A stretch of DNA of 64,000 nt, from NCBI RefSeq assembly GCF_013409345.1, contig NZ_JACCBB010000001.1, positions 3,472,001-3,536,000 on the forward strand, in the 5' to 3' direction. Shown in pieces: positions 50,095 through 60,057 of the stretch. The position numbers were made by a program, and so were the translations under genes. Each line of letters begins with the position of its first letter. Within the stretch, counting starts at the first letter, position 1. Under the pieces are notes generated by a model. The model saw only the letters and a list, made by a program, of their open reading frames with translations, was not told where the DNA came from and made no database searches. This stretch comes from Kineococcus aurantiacus. GTDB taxonomy: Bacteria; Actinomycetota; Actinomycetes; Actinomycetales; Kineococcaceae.

Positions 50095-51759
50095 GTGGTC
50101 GAGCACATGAAGTGGTGGGGCTGGGGCCAGGAGGGCGTCGCCTTCCACCACGAGGACAAGCCGAACCTGGCGCCGTTCGTCATGAAGGTGGCGGGCATCG
50201 ACTTCGACGCCCCGCCCGTGCGGGTCCCGGAGCTGTCCGAGCTCGACGTCCCCGCCTCCCGGGCCCCCGAGGAGCTGCGCGCGGCCTTCGTCGAGGCGCT
50301 GGGCGCCGAGCACGTCCACGACGACGACCTCGACCGCGTCGTGCACACCTACGGCAAGTCGATGCGCGACCTGGTCCGCATCCGCCGCGGCGACTTCGGT
50401 CGCCTGCCGGACCTCGTGGTCTACCCCGGCACCGAGGCCGAGACCGAGGCCGCGCTGCGGATCGCCCTGGAGGCCGACGCCGTCCTGATCCCCTTCGGCG
50501 GCGGTTCCAACATCGTGGGGTCCCTGGAGGCCCCGCGCGAGGAGACCCGCCCGGTCGTGTCCCTGGACGTGGGCCGGATGCGCGCGGTCCTGTCCCTGGA
50601 CGAGACGGCGAAGACCGCCCGCATCCAGGCCGGTGCGCTCGGACCGGACCTGGAGGAGCAGCTCAACGCCCGCGGCTGGACCATCGGGCACTTCCCGGAC
50701 AGCTTCAAGCACTCCACCCTCGGCGGCTGGATCGCGACCCGTTCCTCGGGCATGCAGTCCGACCGCTTCGGCGACATCGCCGACATCACCCGCGCCGTGC
50801 GGGTCGTGACCCCCAAGGGCCTCGTCGCCACCGCGGAGGTGCCGGTGCAGTCCACCGGCCCCAGCGTCCGGGAGATGGTCCTGGGCAGCGAGGGCCGGCT
50901 GGGGATCATCACCGAGGCCACCGTCCAGGTGCACCGCCTGGCCGAGGAGCGCGTCATCCAGGCCTACTTCTTCCCCGACTACGCCAGCGGGCTGAAGGCC
51001 ATGCACGCCATCGCCGCCTCCGACGCCAGCCCCAGCATCACCCGCGTCTCGGACGCCAACGAGACGCAGTTCACCCTCGCCACGTCCAAGAAGGGCAGCA
51101 CGCTGGGGCAGCTGCTCAACAAGGGCGTGCAGCTCTACGCGAGCAAGCGCAAGGGCATGGACCTGTCGCAGATGTGCCTGTCGTTCATCGGCTTCGAGGG
51201 CTCGGCGACCAGCGTGCGGCGCGACAAGACCCTCGTGGGCGAGATCGTCAAGAAGCACGGCGGGTTCGGCGTCGGCTCGGGGCCGGGGACCCTGTACGAC
51301 CAGAAGAAGTTCGACACCCCCTACATCCGCGACTTCATCCTCGACCGCGGCGCCTACGGCGACGTGTCGGAGACGTCGTCGTCGTGGACGACGCTGAAGT
51401 CGGTGCACGACAACGTGGTCGCCGCGGCGGAGAAGGCGTTCGCCGAGGTGGGCGTGAAGGGGTTCATCTTCTGCCACCTGTCGCACAGCTACCACTCCGG
51501 GGCGTGCCAGTACTTCACCTTCGCGTTCCAGGCCCCGACCGACCGCGACGGGCTGGAGGTCTACGACACCGTCAAGGGCGCCATCCAGCAGGCGTTCATC
51601 GACAACGGCGGGACGCTGTCGCACCACCACGCCGTGGGGCGCGAGCACAAGCGCTGGATCGAGCAGGACATCTCCCCGGCCGGGGCCGGGATCGTCGGCG
51701 CGCTGTTCGCCGGGGTGGACCCGGGGCGCAACCTCAACCCCGGCGCGATCGTCGACTGA
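50095..51759 (+). CDS. FAD-binding oxidase, alkyldihydroxyacetonephosphate synthase-like
   Basis: A 554-residue VAO-family flavoenzyme. Start features MKWWGWGQEGVAFHH are typical of the ADPS-like group. The PCMH FAD domain has VLIPFGGGSNIVGSLE and HFPDSFKHSTLGGWIATRSSGMQSDRFGDI. The C-terminal domain ends with LSHHHAVGREHKRW, containing the catalytic-site His cluster, and NPGAIVD. Eukaryotic ADPS makes ether lipid precursors, but bacterial homologues may have other roles. GTG at 50095 has GGGGAG 5 nt upstream; TAGGCT (50052-50057) could be the -10 box. Confidence 0.83.
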   Translation: MVEHMKWWGWGQEGVAFHHEDKPNLAPFVMKVAGIDFDAPPVRVPELSELDVPASRAPEELRAAFVEALGAEHVHDDDLDRVVHTYGKSMRDLVRIRRGDFGRLPDLVVYPGTEAETEAALRIALEADAVLIPFGGGSNIVGSLEAPREETRPVVSLDVGRMRAVLSLDETAKTARIQAGALGPDLEEQLNARGWTIGHFPDSFKHSTLGGWIATRSSGMQSDRFGDIADITRAVRVVTPKGLVATAEVPVQSTGPSVREMVLGSEGRLGIITEATVQVHRLAEERVIQAYFFPDYASGLKAMHAIAASDASPSITRVSDANETQFTLATSKKGSTLGQLLNKGVQLYASKRKGMDLSQMCLSFIGFEGSATSVRRDKTLVGEIVKKHGGFGVGSGPGTLYDQKKFDTPYIRDFILDRGAYGDVSETSSSWTTLKSVHDNVVAAAEKAFAEVGVKGFIFCHLSHSYHSGACQYFTFAFQAPTDRDGLEVYDTVKGAIQQAFIDNGGTLSHHHAVGREHKRWIEQDISPAGAGIVGALFAGVDPGRNLNPGAIVD

Positions 51760-51765
51760 GGCACC

Positions 51766-51795
51766 CCGGCCACCCCGCCCGGGTGGGGTGGCCGG
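51766..51795. terminator. bidirectional terminator-like hairpin
   Basis: A perfect 11-bp stem, CCGGCCACCCC with GGGGTGGCCGG, and an 8-nt loop, between the convergent ends of the flavoenzyme and the GAF-phosphatase genes. Confidence 0.7.
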
Positions 51796-51827
51796 TCAGG
51801 CTGGCCGGTCAGGCTGGCCGGTCAGGC
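51790..51827. repeat. three tandem 13-bp units
   Basis: GGCCGGTCAGGCT repeated at 51790 and 51803, with a 12-nt third copy at 51816. It begins inside the right arm of the hairpin and runs into the stop region of the GAF-phosphatase gene. Confidence 0.8.
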
Positions 51828-53477
51828 GACGAGCAGGTCGGCCCAGACGGTCTTGCCGTCGCCGGTCGGCGCCACCCACCACCGGTGCGCCAGCAGCTGC
51901 ACGATGTGCATGCCGCGGCCGCCGGTGGCGTCCTCGTCGCTGTCGCGCGGCTGCGGGTGCCGGGTGGAGCCGTCCTCGACCCCGACGCACAGCAGCCGGT
52001 CCTCGCGGTCGTGCCGCAGCGTCAGGGCGGCCGGCGACCCCGAGTGCAGCACGGCGTTGGTCACCAGCTCGGACACCACGAGCTCGGCCTCGTCGGCCGC
52101 GCTGGACAGGTCCCACGCGGCCAGCGTCGTGCGCAGGTGGTCGCGGGCGGCCCGCACGGCGCGGGTGTCGGTGGGCAGGACGATGCGAGTCTCGCGCAGG
52201 CCCGGGTCGGGGCCGGAGTAGTCCAGGACGAGCAGGGCGGCGTCGTCGTCGCGCTCGTGCTGCACGGGGGCCAGCACCCGGTCGGCGACCGTCTCGGCGG
52301 GCGCGGACGCGTGGGCGGTCAGGGCCACCTCCAGGGTCCCCTCCCCGGTGCCGGCCTCGCGCGGCCACTCCACGACCCCGTCGGTGTAGAGCAGCACCCG
52401 GCTGCGGCCCGTGAGCCGGTGTCGGGTCCGGGGGAACTCCGCGTCGTGCTCCACGCCCAGCGGCGGGCCGGGGTCGACGCTCAGGGGGCGGACCGGCCCG
52501 GGGGCGAACAGCAGGGGGGCGGGGTGCCCGGCGCTGGCGACCTCGACCTCGCCGGTGGCCTGGTCGAGGGCGATGAGGCAGCAGGTGGCGAACAGCTCGC
52601 CCTCGAAGGACTGCATGAGCTGGTTGGTGCGCTCCAGCACGGCCGACAGGTCGTGGCCCTCGCTGACGTAGGCGCGCACGGCCGTGCGCACCCGGCCCAT
52701 GAGCGCGGCGGCCGAGGCGTTGTGCCCCTGCACGTCGCCCATGGCGACGACGAAGGTGTTCCCGGCCTCGATGGCGTCGTAGAAGTCGCCGCCGACCTCG
52801 GCGCCGTCGGTGCCGGGCAGGTAGCGGGCGGTGAGCCGGACGTGGTCGGTGCTCGGCAGCGCGTGCGGCAGCAGCGCCGCCTGCAGGGCCCGGGCGGTGT
52901 CGGCGTCGCTGCGGGCCACGGCGAGCGCCTCCTCCTGGGCGTGCACCAGGCGGGCGCGGCGCTCGCGGTCGAAGATGGAGACGACCAGGTCGGCCAGGTC
53001 GGCGAGGTCGGTGCGCTGGCTCTCGGTCAGCTCCTGCGGCCGGGTGTCGTCGAAGACGCACAGGGTGCCGAGCGCGTGGTGGTCGGGGGTCAGCAGGGGC
53101 GCGGCGGCGTAGCTGCGCACGTGGCCCAGCCTGCCGTCCACCCAGGGGTTCCCGGCCCAGCGGGCGTCCTCGCGGGCATCGGGGGAGTGCACCGGGGCGC
53201 CCTCGCCGAGGGTGTAGTAGCACATGGAGTCGGTGCGGGCGCTGATGCCGCGGTCGAAGCCCTCGGCGGCGAGCTGGCGCTGGTACTGCTCGTCGATGAT
53301 GTTGACGACGGCGTGGGGGAGCCCGGTCAGGCGGGTGGCGAGCCGGACGACGGCCTGCAGCTGCGCCGGCGGTGGAGCGGTGACGTCGACGTAGTCGCGC
53401 AGGGCCTCCAGCCGTGCGCGCTCGTCGCGGTCACCGGTGTCCACCTCGGCGGTCCGGTCCGAGGGCACAGCATTCAC
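51822..53477 (-). CDS. GAF-PP2C(SpoIIE)-HATPase partner-switching regulator
   Basis: A 551-residue cytoplasmic protein. A GAF domain (about 25-170) senses an unknown signal. A SpoIIE-type phosphatase (about 200-410) has VGGDFYDA, MGDVQGHNASAAALMG and ERDDDAALLVL metal-ligand Asp motifs. A C-terminal RsbW-like ATPase (about 430-551) has EAELVVSELVTNAVLHS (N box), VGVEDGSTRHP (G1) and GGRGMHIVQLL (G2). Having both anti-sigma kinase and phosphatase activities in one chain suggests a self-contained switch. TAACTT (53485-53490) is 7 nt from the GTG, and GTTCTAGAAC (53510-53519) overlaps the -35 position. Confidence 0.92.
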   Translation of the reverse strand: MNAVPSDRTAEVDTGDRDERARLEALRDYVDVTAPPPAQLQAVVRLATRLTGLPHAVVNIIDEQYQRQLAAEGFDRGISARTDSMCYYTLGEGAPVHSPDAREDARWAGNPWVDGRLGHVRSYAAAPLLTPDHHALGTLCVFDDTRPQELTESQRTDLADLADLVVSIFDRERRARLVHAQEEALAVARSDADTARALQAALLPHALPSTDHVRLTARYLPGTDGAEVGGDFYDAIEAGNTFVVAMGDVQGHNASAAALMGRVRTAVRAYVSEGHDLSAVLERTNQLMQSFEGELFATCCLIALDQATGEVEVASAGHPAPLLFAPGPVRPLSVDPGPPLGVEHDAEFPRTRHRLTGRSRVLLYTDGVVEWPREAGTGEGTLEVALTAHASAPAETVADRVLAPVQHERDDDAALLVLDYSGPDPGLRETRIVLPTDTRAVRAARDHLRTTLAAWDLSSAADEAELVVSELVTNAVLHSGSPAALTLRHDREDRLLCVGVEDGSTRHPQPRDSDEDATGGRGMHIVQLLAHRWWVAPTGDGKTVWADLLVA

Positions 53478-53509
53478 GTGCTCTAAGTTACCCCTCGACT
53501 ACCCTCCGT

Positions 53510-53519
53510 GTTCTAGAAC
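53510..53519. promoter_or_regulatory. possible operator upstream of the GAF-phosphatase gene
   Basis: GTTCTAGAAC is a perfect 10-bp palindrome. It falls where a -35 box would lie for the TAACTT -10 element on the minus strand, so a bound repressor could block transcription. Confidence 0.4.
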
Positions 53520-53526
53520 GGGGAAG

Positions 53527-54351
53527 TCAGTGCCGGCCCGTGGGGTGCCGGCGCTTGGCGCCGGACGGCATCCGGTTCCACACCGAGCTGACCAGGCCGC
53601 GCGGCAGGACGTCGAGCACCGTCGAGACGGCCTTCCACCGCTTGGTGGGGACGCTGACCGACCGGCCCGCGAACAGGTCGTCCAGCGAGGCGTCCACGAC
53701 GTCGTCGATGTCCAGCCAGATCCGGCTCGACAGCGTCGAGCTGCCCCCCGAGGACATCCCCGAGCGGGCGTGGAACTCCGTCCGCACGTAGCCCGGCTCC
53801 ACGACCGTCGCCGTCACGCCCGTCCCGCGCAGCTCCCCGGCCAGCGTCTCGGTCAGCACGATCACGTACGCCTTGGCCGCGGAGTAGTGCCCCCCGCCGG
53901 GCACCAGGCCCGCGACCGAGCCCACGTTGAGGATCCGCCCGCGCCCGCGCGGCACCATCGCCCCCGTCGCGGCCCGCGACAGCACCATGACGGCCCGGCA
54001 CAGCACGTCGAACATGCGCTCGTGGTCGGCCACCACGCCGTCGAAGAAGCGCTGACGCAGGCCGAAGCCGGCGTTGTTGACCAGCACGTCCACGGGGCGC
54101 TCGGTGCTGGCGACCCGCGCCGCCACCCGCTCCAGGGCCGCCCGGTCGGACAGGTCGGCGGCCAGCACCTCCACCTCCACGCCGAAGTCCGCGCGCAGCT
54201 GCGCCGCCGTCGCCTCTAGGCGGGGCACGTCGCGGGCCACGACCACCAGGTCGTGGCCGCGGCCGGCCAGCGACCGCGCGTAGGCGGCCCCCAGCCCGGC
54301 GGTGGCCCCCGTGACGAGGGCGGTGGGACGGGAGGACGGTGCGCTGCTCAC
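53527..54351 (-). CDS. short-chain dehydrogenase/reductase
   Basis: A 274-residue SDR: cofactor motif TALVTGATAGLGAAYARSLA, then DVLVNNAGFG, ILNVGSVAG (catalytic Ser) and HYSAAKAYV (YxxxK). GTG at 54351 follows TAGGCT (54360-54365 on this strand) by 8 nt with no ribosome binding site, another leaderless candidate. The substrate is unknown. Confidence 0.9.
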   Translation of the reverse strand: MSSAPSSRPTALVTGATAGLGAAYARSLAGRGHDLVVVARDVPRLEATAAQLRADFGVEVEVLAADLSDRAALERVAARVASTERPVDVLVNNAGFGLRQRFFDGVVADHERMFDVLCRAVMVLSRAATGAMVPRGRGRILNVGSVAGLVPGGGHYSAAKAYVIVLTETLAGELRGTGVTATVVEPGYVRTEFHARSGMSSGGSSTLSSRIWLDIDDVVDASLDDLFAGRSVSVPTKRWKAVSTVLDVLPRGLVSSVWNRMPSGAKRRHPTGRH

Positions 54352-54362
54352 GACGCGCGAGC

Positions 54363-55610
54363 CTAGTGAACCCGGCCCGGGGGGACGGTCGCGGCCACCG
54401 GCCGCTGCGCGGCCCACGTGCGCTGGGCCGCCGCGCACACCACGGCCCCCGCCAGCACCGCCGAGGCCGCGACCGTCAGCGCCGTGCGCGCCCCGGCGGC
54501 GTCCAGCAGCACCCCGGCCACCGCGTTGCCGACCGCCGCGCCCGCGGTGATCGCCGTCGACAGCCACGCCTGGGCCTCCCCGAGCCGGTGCGCCGGGGCC
54601 AGCAGGTCGACCAGCCCCTGCGCGGCGATGAGGTTGGGGGAGATGGTCAGCCCCGTCAGGAACAGCACCACCACCAGCACCGCGAACGGGACGTCGTCAC
54701 CGGCGCCGGCCACGACGGAGAACAGCAGCACGCCGAACGCCGTCAGCGTCACCAGCAGCCGCCGCCGGTCCGGGCTGCGCCAGTCCCGGCTGCCGTACAG
54801 CAGGCCGCCCACGGCCGACCCGCTCGCGATGGGCGCGAACAGCACCCCCAGCCGGTCCGCCGAGCCCAGCAGGTGCTCGGCCAGCCCCGCCATCGACACG
54901 TCGAGGATCCCAAACCCGACGCTCATGACGGCCATCACCGCCAGCAGCAGCACGAACCCCGGGCTGTGCAGCAGCACCGCCCCGCCGCCGTGGGCGTGCG
55001 CGGCCCCGGGGTGGGGCACGGTGCGCCGCACCCCCGGGGAGCGGCTGTAGACCAGGGTCCCGCCCACGAGCAGCACGGTCGTCACCAGCAGCGGCAGCGG
55101 CGCGAAGCCCAGCAGCAGCAGCAGGCTCAGCAGCAGCGGCCCGCCCACGAAGATCGTCTCCACCGCCGCGGCGTCCAGGGCGTAGCCGCGCCGCCGGCTG
55201 CGCTCCTCGGCGACCACCACGCGCCACGTCGAGCGCATCGCCGGCGACAGCGGCGGGAACGTCGCGCCGGCCAGCAGCGCCAGGACGGGCAGCACGACGG
55301 CCGGCACCGCCGGCCACACCGTCGCCCCCGTCAGCAGCAGGAGCAGCAGCCCGCTCAGGGTCGCCGAGGGGACCAGCACCCGGGGCTGCCCGAGCCGGTC
55401 CATCGCCCGGCCCCACAGCGGGGAGCCCACGGCCAGGCCCACGGCGAACAGCCCCGTGACGATCCCGGCCAGGGTGTAGTTGTCCCGGGCCGTCCGCACG
55501 AGCAGCACCAGCCCCAGCGGCGCGGTCGCGATCGGCAGCCGCGCCACCACCGAGGCCACGAAGGGCCGTGCCACCACCGGATCGCGCAGCAGCGCGAAGT
55601 ACCCCGACAT
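54363..55610 (-). CDS. MFS transporter
   Basis: A 415-residue membrane protein with about 12 hydrophobic segments. It has an A-type motif variant GSPLWGRAMDRLGQPRVL between helices 2 and 3, as in drug/metabolite exporters. ATG at 55610 has GAGGAA about 9 nt upstream; GTG at 55616 would place it too close. The substrate is unknown. It ends 11 bp before the SDR gene start, so co-expression is possible. Confidence 0.87.
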   Translation of the reverse strand: MSGYFALLRDPVVARPFVASVVARLPIATAPLGLVLLVRTARDNYTLAGIVTGLFAVGLAVGSPLWGRAMDRLGQPRVLVPSATLSGLLLLLLTGATVWPAVPAVVLPVLALLAGATFPPLSPAMRSTWRVVVAEERSRRRGYALDAAAVETIFVGGPLLLSLLLLLGFAPLPLLVTTVLLVGGTLVYSRSPGVRRTVPHPGAAHAHGGGAVLLHSPGFVLLLAVMAVMSVGFGILDVSMAGLAEHLLGSADRLGVLFAPIASGSAVGGLLYGSRDWRSPDRRRLLVTLTAFGVLLFSVVAGAGDDVPFAVLVVVLFLTGLTISPNLIAAQGLVDLLAPAHRLGEAQAWLSTAITAGAAVGNAVAGVLLDAAGARTALTVAASAVLAGAVVCAAAQRTWAAQRPVAATVPPGRVH

Positions 55611-55675
55611 GCCCACCCGTTCCTCGTCGGCGACCGCCGCTGTGCGATCGTTCCCAGCCCCGGGTGATCAGCTTG

Positions 55676-57328
55676 TCAGACGGGCCAGATCCGCGCGCAG
55701 TGGCCTCCGGCACCACGTGCCGAATCCAGGGCCTGGACCGCCTGCCGGTGCGCCTCGCCCGCCGTCGCCGCCCGGGTCGGCGCCAGGCTCGCCCCGATGC
55801 TCACCGACAGCGAGGGGTGGACGTCCACCGCCAGCTCGACGGCCAGCAGCAGCGCGTCGGCCACGCGCTCGACGACGCCCTCGCTGCCCGCGCGGGGCAA
55901 CCCCGTCAGCAGCACCGCGAAGTGCGTGGGCCCCAGCGGGACCCACCGGTCCACCGAGCGCACCGCCCGGCGCATCCGGCGCACCAGGTCCTCCCGGCCC
56001 CCGCGCCCGCACGTGCCGTCCACGCCCACCAGCAGCAGGCCCGTGCCCGTGCCCGTGCGCCGGTCGCCCTCCAGCGCCTCGGTGACCAGGTCGGTCAGCG
56101 CCACCGCGCGCGCCGGCGCCGCGACCTCGGGGCGGGCGGGCCCGCGGTCGCGGGTCAGGACCTGCTCGACGAGGTCGGCCACCAGCTCCGGGTCGTGGCT
56201 CACGGCGAGCCCGCGCTCACCCGCGCCGCGGGCCGGGCCCGACAGCACGACCGTCGCGGTGTGCGGGCCCAGCACCGCCAGGCCGTGCCCGTCGAGGTCG
56301 GCGTGCGCCGAGAAGGCCACCGGGCCCAGCGCGGACGCGGCCCGCCGCGCGGCGCCGCCGCCGAGGGAGACGACCACGACCGGGTCCGGCCCGCGCCGGG
56401 CGCGCAGCCGCAGCTGCTCCAGGACGCGCTCCACGACGTCGGCCCCCGCCGGGCGCGCCGCGGCGCCCAGGCGGGCCAGGGCGTCGGCCGGCGCCGGGCG
56501 CGGCGCGGGCAGCGCCACCGGTCCCGGCTCCCCGGCCGGGGTGCGCGTCACGTGCGCCACCCCCCAGCCCTGCACCAGGTCGGCTCCCAGGGCCCGTGCG
56601 GTCGCCAGGTCCGCGGCGTCCTCGACCGACTCGGCCAGCACCAGCGCCCCGTGCCGCGCGGCGAAGGCGCCCACCGCGCCGGCGAGCACGGCCACCTCCT
56701 CGGCCGTGCGCCGGGCCAGCAGCCGCAGGTCCAGCTTCACGACGTCCGGGCGCAGCACGGGCAGCAGCGCCAGGACGCCGGGATCGGCGCCCAGGTCGTC
56801 CAGCGCCACGGACCAGCCGCGCTCGCGGGCCCGCCGCGCCAGCCGCAGGGCGGCGCCGGGACGGGACCGCAGCGTGCGGGCGGGGACGTCGAGGACCACC
56901 GGCCCCGTCGGCCCGGGCGGGGTGGGCAGGTCGTCGCCGACACCGTCGGGGGAGGAGTTCACGAACACCGGCCACGCGCCGGGCAGCGCGGCCGCACCGG
57001 CCAGCACCACCTCCTGCGCCGCCCGGTCCAGGTCGCCGACGCGCCCGGCGGCCGAGGCCGCGCGGAACAGCTGCGCGGGGGAGGACAGCGCGCCGTCCTG
57101 CGGCCCGCGGACGAAGCCCTCCACCGCGACGGCGCGGCCGGTGCGCAGGTCGTGGACGGGCTGGAACAGCGCGTGCAGGGCCCCGGCCCGCAGGACCCGG
57201 TCGAGCTCACCGCTCCCGGGGTGCGCGGGGTGCGCGGGGTACGCGGGGTGCGCGGGGTGGCGCACCGGCGCGGAGACGCCGAGCGCGAGGTCCGGGGGCG
57301 CGTCCACGGCCGGGTCCAGCGTCGTCAT
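55676..57328 (-). CDS. degenerate EAL-DICT-GGDEF sensory protein
   Basis: A 550-residue multidomain protein. The EAL domain (about 41-270) has VAVEGFVRG (Glu70 kept, AL changed to GF), VFVNSSP (Asn kept), LDVPARTL where relatives have LEITE (Glu to Asp), ALDDLGAD, VKLDLRLL and AESVEDA, so c-di-GMP hydrolysis is doubtful. A middle part (about 285-400) resembles the DICT sensory domain. The C-terminal GGDEF-like domain has PLGPTHFAVLL in place of GGDEF and cannot be an active cyclase. A PAH repeat lies near the N-terminus. The start is ATG at 57328; GTG at 57394 is in frame. Confidence 0.8.
   Translation of the reverse strand: MTTLDPAVDAPPDLALGVSAPVRHPAHPAYPAHPAHPGSGELDRVLRAGALHALFQPVHDLRTGRAVAVEGFVRGPQDGALSSPAQLFRAASAAGRVGDLDRAAQEVVLAGAAALPGAWPVFVNSSPDGVGDDLPTPPGPTGPVVLDVPARTLRSRPGAALRLARRARERGWSVALDDLGADPGVLALLPVLRPDVVKLDLRLLARRTAEEVAVLAGAVGAFAARHGALVLAESVEDAADLATARALGADLVQGWGVAHVTRTPAGEPGPVALPAPRPAPADALARLGAAARPAGADVVERVLEQLRLRARRGPDPVVVVSLGGGAARRAASALGPVAFSAHADLDGHGLAVLGPHTATVVLSGPARGAGERGLAVSHDPELVADLVEQVLTRDRGPARPEVAAPARAVALTDLVTEALEGDRRTGTGTGLLLVGVDGTCGRGGREDLVRRMRRAVRSVDRWVPLGPTHFAVLLTGLPRAGSEGVVERVADALLLAVELAVDVHPSLSVSIGASLAPTRAATAGEAHRQAVQALDSARGAGGHCARIWPV
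57222..57257 (-). repeat. four tandem 9-bp units encoding a Pro-Ala-His repeat
   Basis: TGCGCGGGG at 57222, 57231 and 57249, with TACGCGGGG at 57240. On the coding (minus) strand they specify HPAHPAYPAHPAHP, residues about 24-37 of the EAL-DICT protein, just before its first domain. Confidence 0.85.
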
Positions 57329-57436
57329 GGTCGCGTCATCGGCAGCCTCGACCGGCGACTTGAGCCGTTCGGGTGAACGACCACGGAGAGTCACCGCCCT
57401 GGCTCACGGTGACCAGCCCCTCACGACCGGGCGATC

Positions 57437-57453
57437 GTTCGACATCGTCGAAC
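57437..57453. promoter_or_regulatory. operator of the glycerol operon
   Basis: GTTCGACATCGTCGAAC: perfect 7-bp arms around ATC, ending 8 bp upstream of the -35 box. Glycerol operons in actinobacteria are often controlled by IclR-family proteins; no such gene is in the window. Confidence 0.6.
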
Positions 57454-57461
57454 GCGCGGCG

Positions 57462-57490
57462 TTGACGCGCTCCCACGGCCCTCCTACCTT
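57462..57490 (+). promoter_or_regulatory. glp operon promoter
   Basis: TTGACG (57462-57467), 17-bp spacer, TACCTT (57485-57490), about 60 bp upstream of the glpF start codon. Confidence 0.55.
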
Positions 57491-57550
57491 CACGACCACG
57501 GCACCACGCCGCACCTTCCGCCGTGAACACGACTCAACGTGGAGTTCGCC

Positions 57551-58390
57551 ATGTCCCACACCAGTTCCGCGGCCGCGCCGCCCCGGCGGGTCGCGCCCCG
57601 CACCCCCACCCTCACCGGCGAACTGCTCGCCGAGTTCGCCGGCACCGCCGTCCTCATCCTCTTCGGCGTCGGTGTCGTCGCCCAGGTCGTCGCCGGCCAG
57701 AACGGCGGTGCCGACTCGATCCACTGGGCCTGGGGCCTGGGGGTCACCTTCGGCATCTACGTCGCCGGCCGCACCACCGGCGCCCACCTCAACCCGGCCG
57801 TCACCATCGCGCTCGCCGTCTTCCAGGGCTTCTCCTGGAAGAAGGTCCTGCCCTACTCGGTCGCGCAGTTCCTCGGCGCGTTCGTCGCCGCCCTCATCGT
57901 GCGCTGGGTGTACAACGACGCGATCATGACCGTCGACCCCGGCACGACGTCCGAGACGCAGGGCATCTTCGCCACCCTGCCGGGTACCGGCGTCAGCATC
58001 GGCACGGCCTTCCTGGACCAGGTCGTCGGTACCGCCATCCTCGTCTTCCTCATCTTCGCCATCTCGCAGGCCAAGGCCATGCCGCCGGCCGCGAACCTGG
58101 CCCCCTTCATCATCGGCCTCGTCGTCGTCGGGATCGGCATGGCCTGGGGCTCGAACGCCGGCTACGCCATCAACCCCGCCCGCGACTTCGGCCCCCGCGT
58201 GGCGGAGTTCCTCACCGGCTACTCCGACGCCATGAAGACCCCCGGCGGGCAGCTGTACTTCTGGGTGCCCATCGTGGCCCCGGTCATCGGTGCCCTCATC
58301 GGGGGCGGCCTGTACCGGGTGCTCGTCGAACGCCACCTGCCCGACCCCGAGGCCGCCGAGCCCGAGGGCCGCGTCCACACCGACGACTGA
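57551..58390 (+). CDS. glpF: glycerol uptake facilitator (aquaglyceroporin)
   Basis: A 279-residue MIP-family channel with six hydrophobic segments and the two pore half-helices HLNPAVT and [10 protein letters not shown]. Asp after the second NPAR marks glycerol-conducting channels rather than strict aquaporins. ATG at 57551 has GGAG 6 nt upstream; GTG at 57539 would add four residues. It is the first gene of the operon with glpK and glpD. Confidence 0.93.
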   Translation: MSHTSSAAAPPRRVAPRTPTLTGELLAEFAGTAVLILFGVGVVAQVVAGQNGGADSIHWAWGLGVTFGIYVAGRTTGAHLNPAVTIALAVFQGFSWKKVLPYSVAQFLGAFVAALIVRWVYNDAIMTVDPGTTSETQGIFATLPGTGVSIGTAFLDQVVGTAILVFLIFAISQAKAMPPAANLAPFIIGLVVVGIGMAWGSNAGYAINPARDFGPRVAEFLTGYSDAMKTPGGQLYFWVPIVAPVIGALIGGGLYRVLVERHLPDPEAAEPEGRVHTDD

Positions 58391-58422
58391 CCGACCACTC
58401 AACGCAGAGACGGGACCACAGC

Positions 58423-59952
<1,530 letters not shown>

Positions 59953-59969
59953 CGCCCCCCTCCCTGAAC

Positions 59970-60000
59970 GCGCCGGGCGCGCGGACCGCGCGCCCGGCGC
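59970..60000 (+). terminator. hairpin between glpK and glpD
   Basis: A perfect 13-bp stem, GCGCCGGGCGCGC with GCGCGCCCGGCGC, and a GGACC loop. It begins 17 bp after the glpK stop, with no U-tract. It may attenuate transcription or stabilise the upstream mRNA. Confidence 0.65.
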
Positions 60001-60057
60001 ACACCATGGAGCAACACCAGAAGCACGACCGGTACGGAAGACGCTGAGGAGCAGGAC

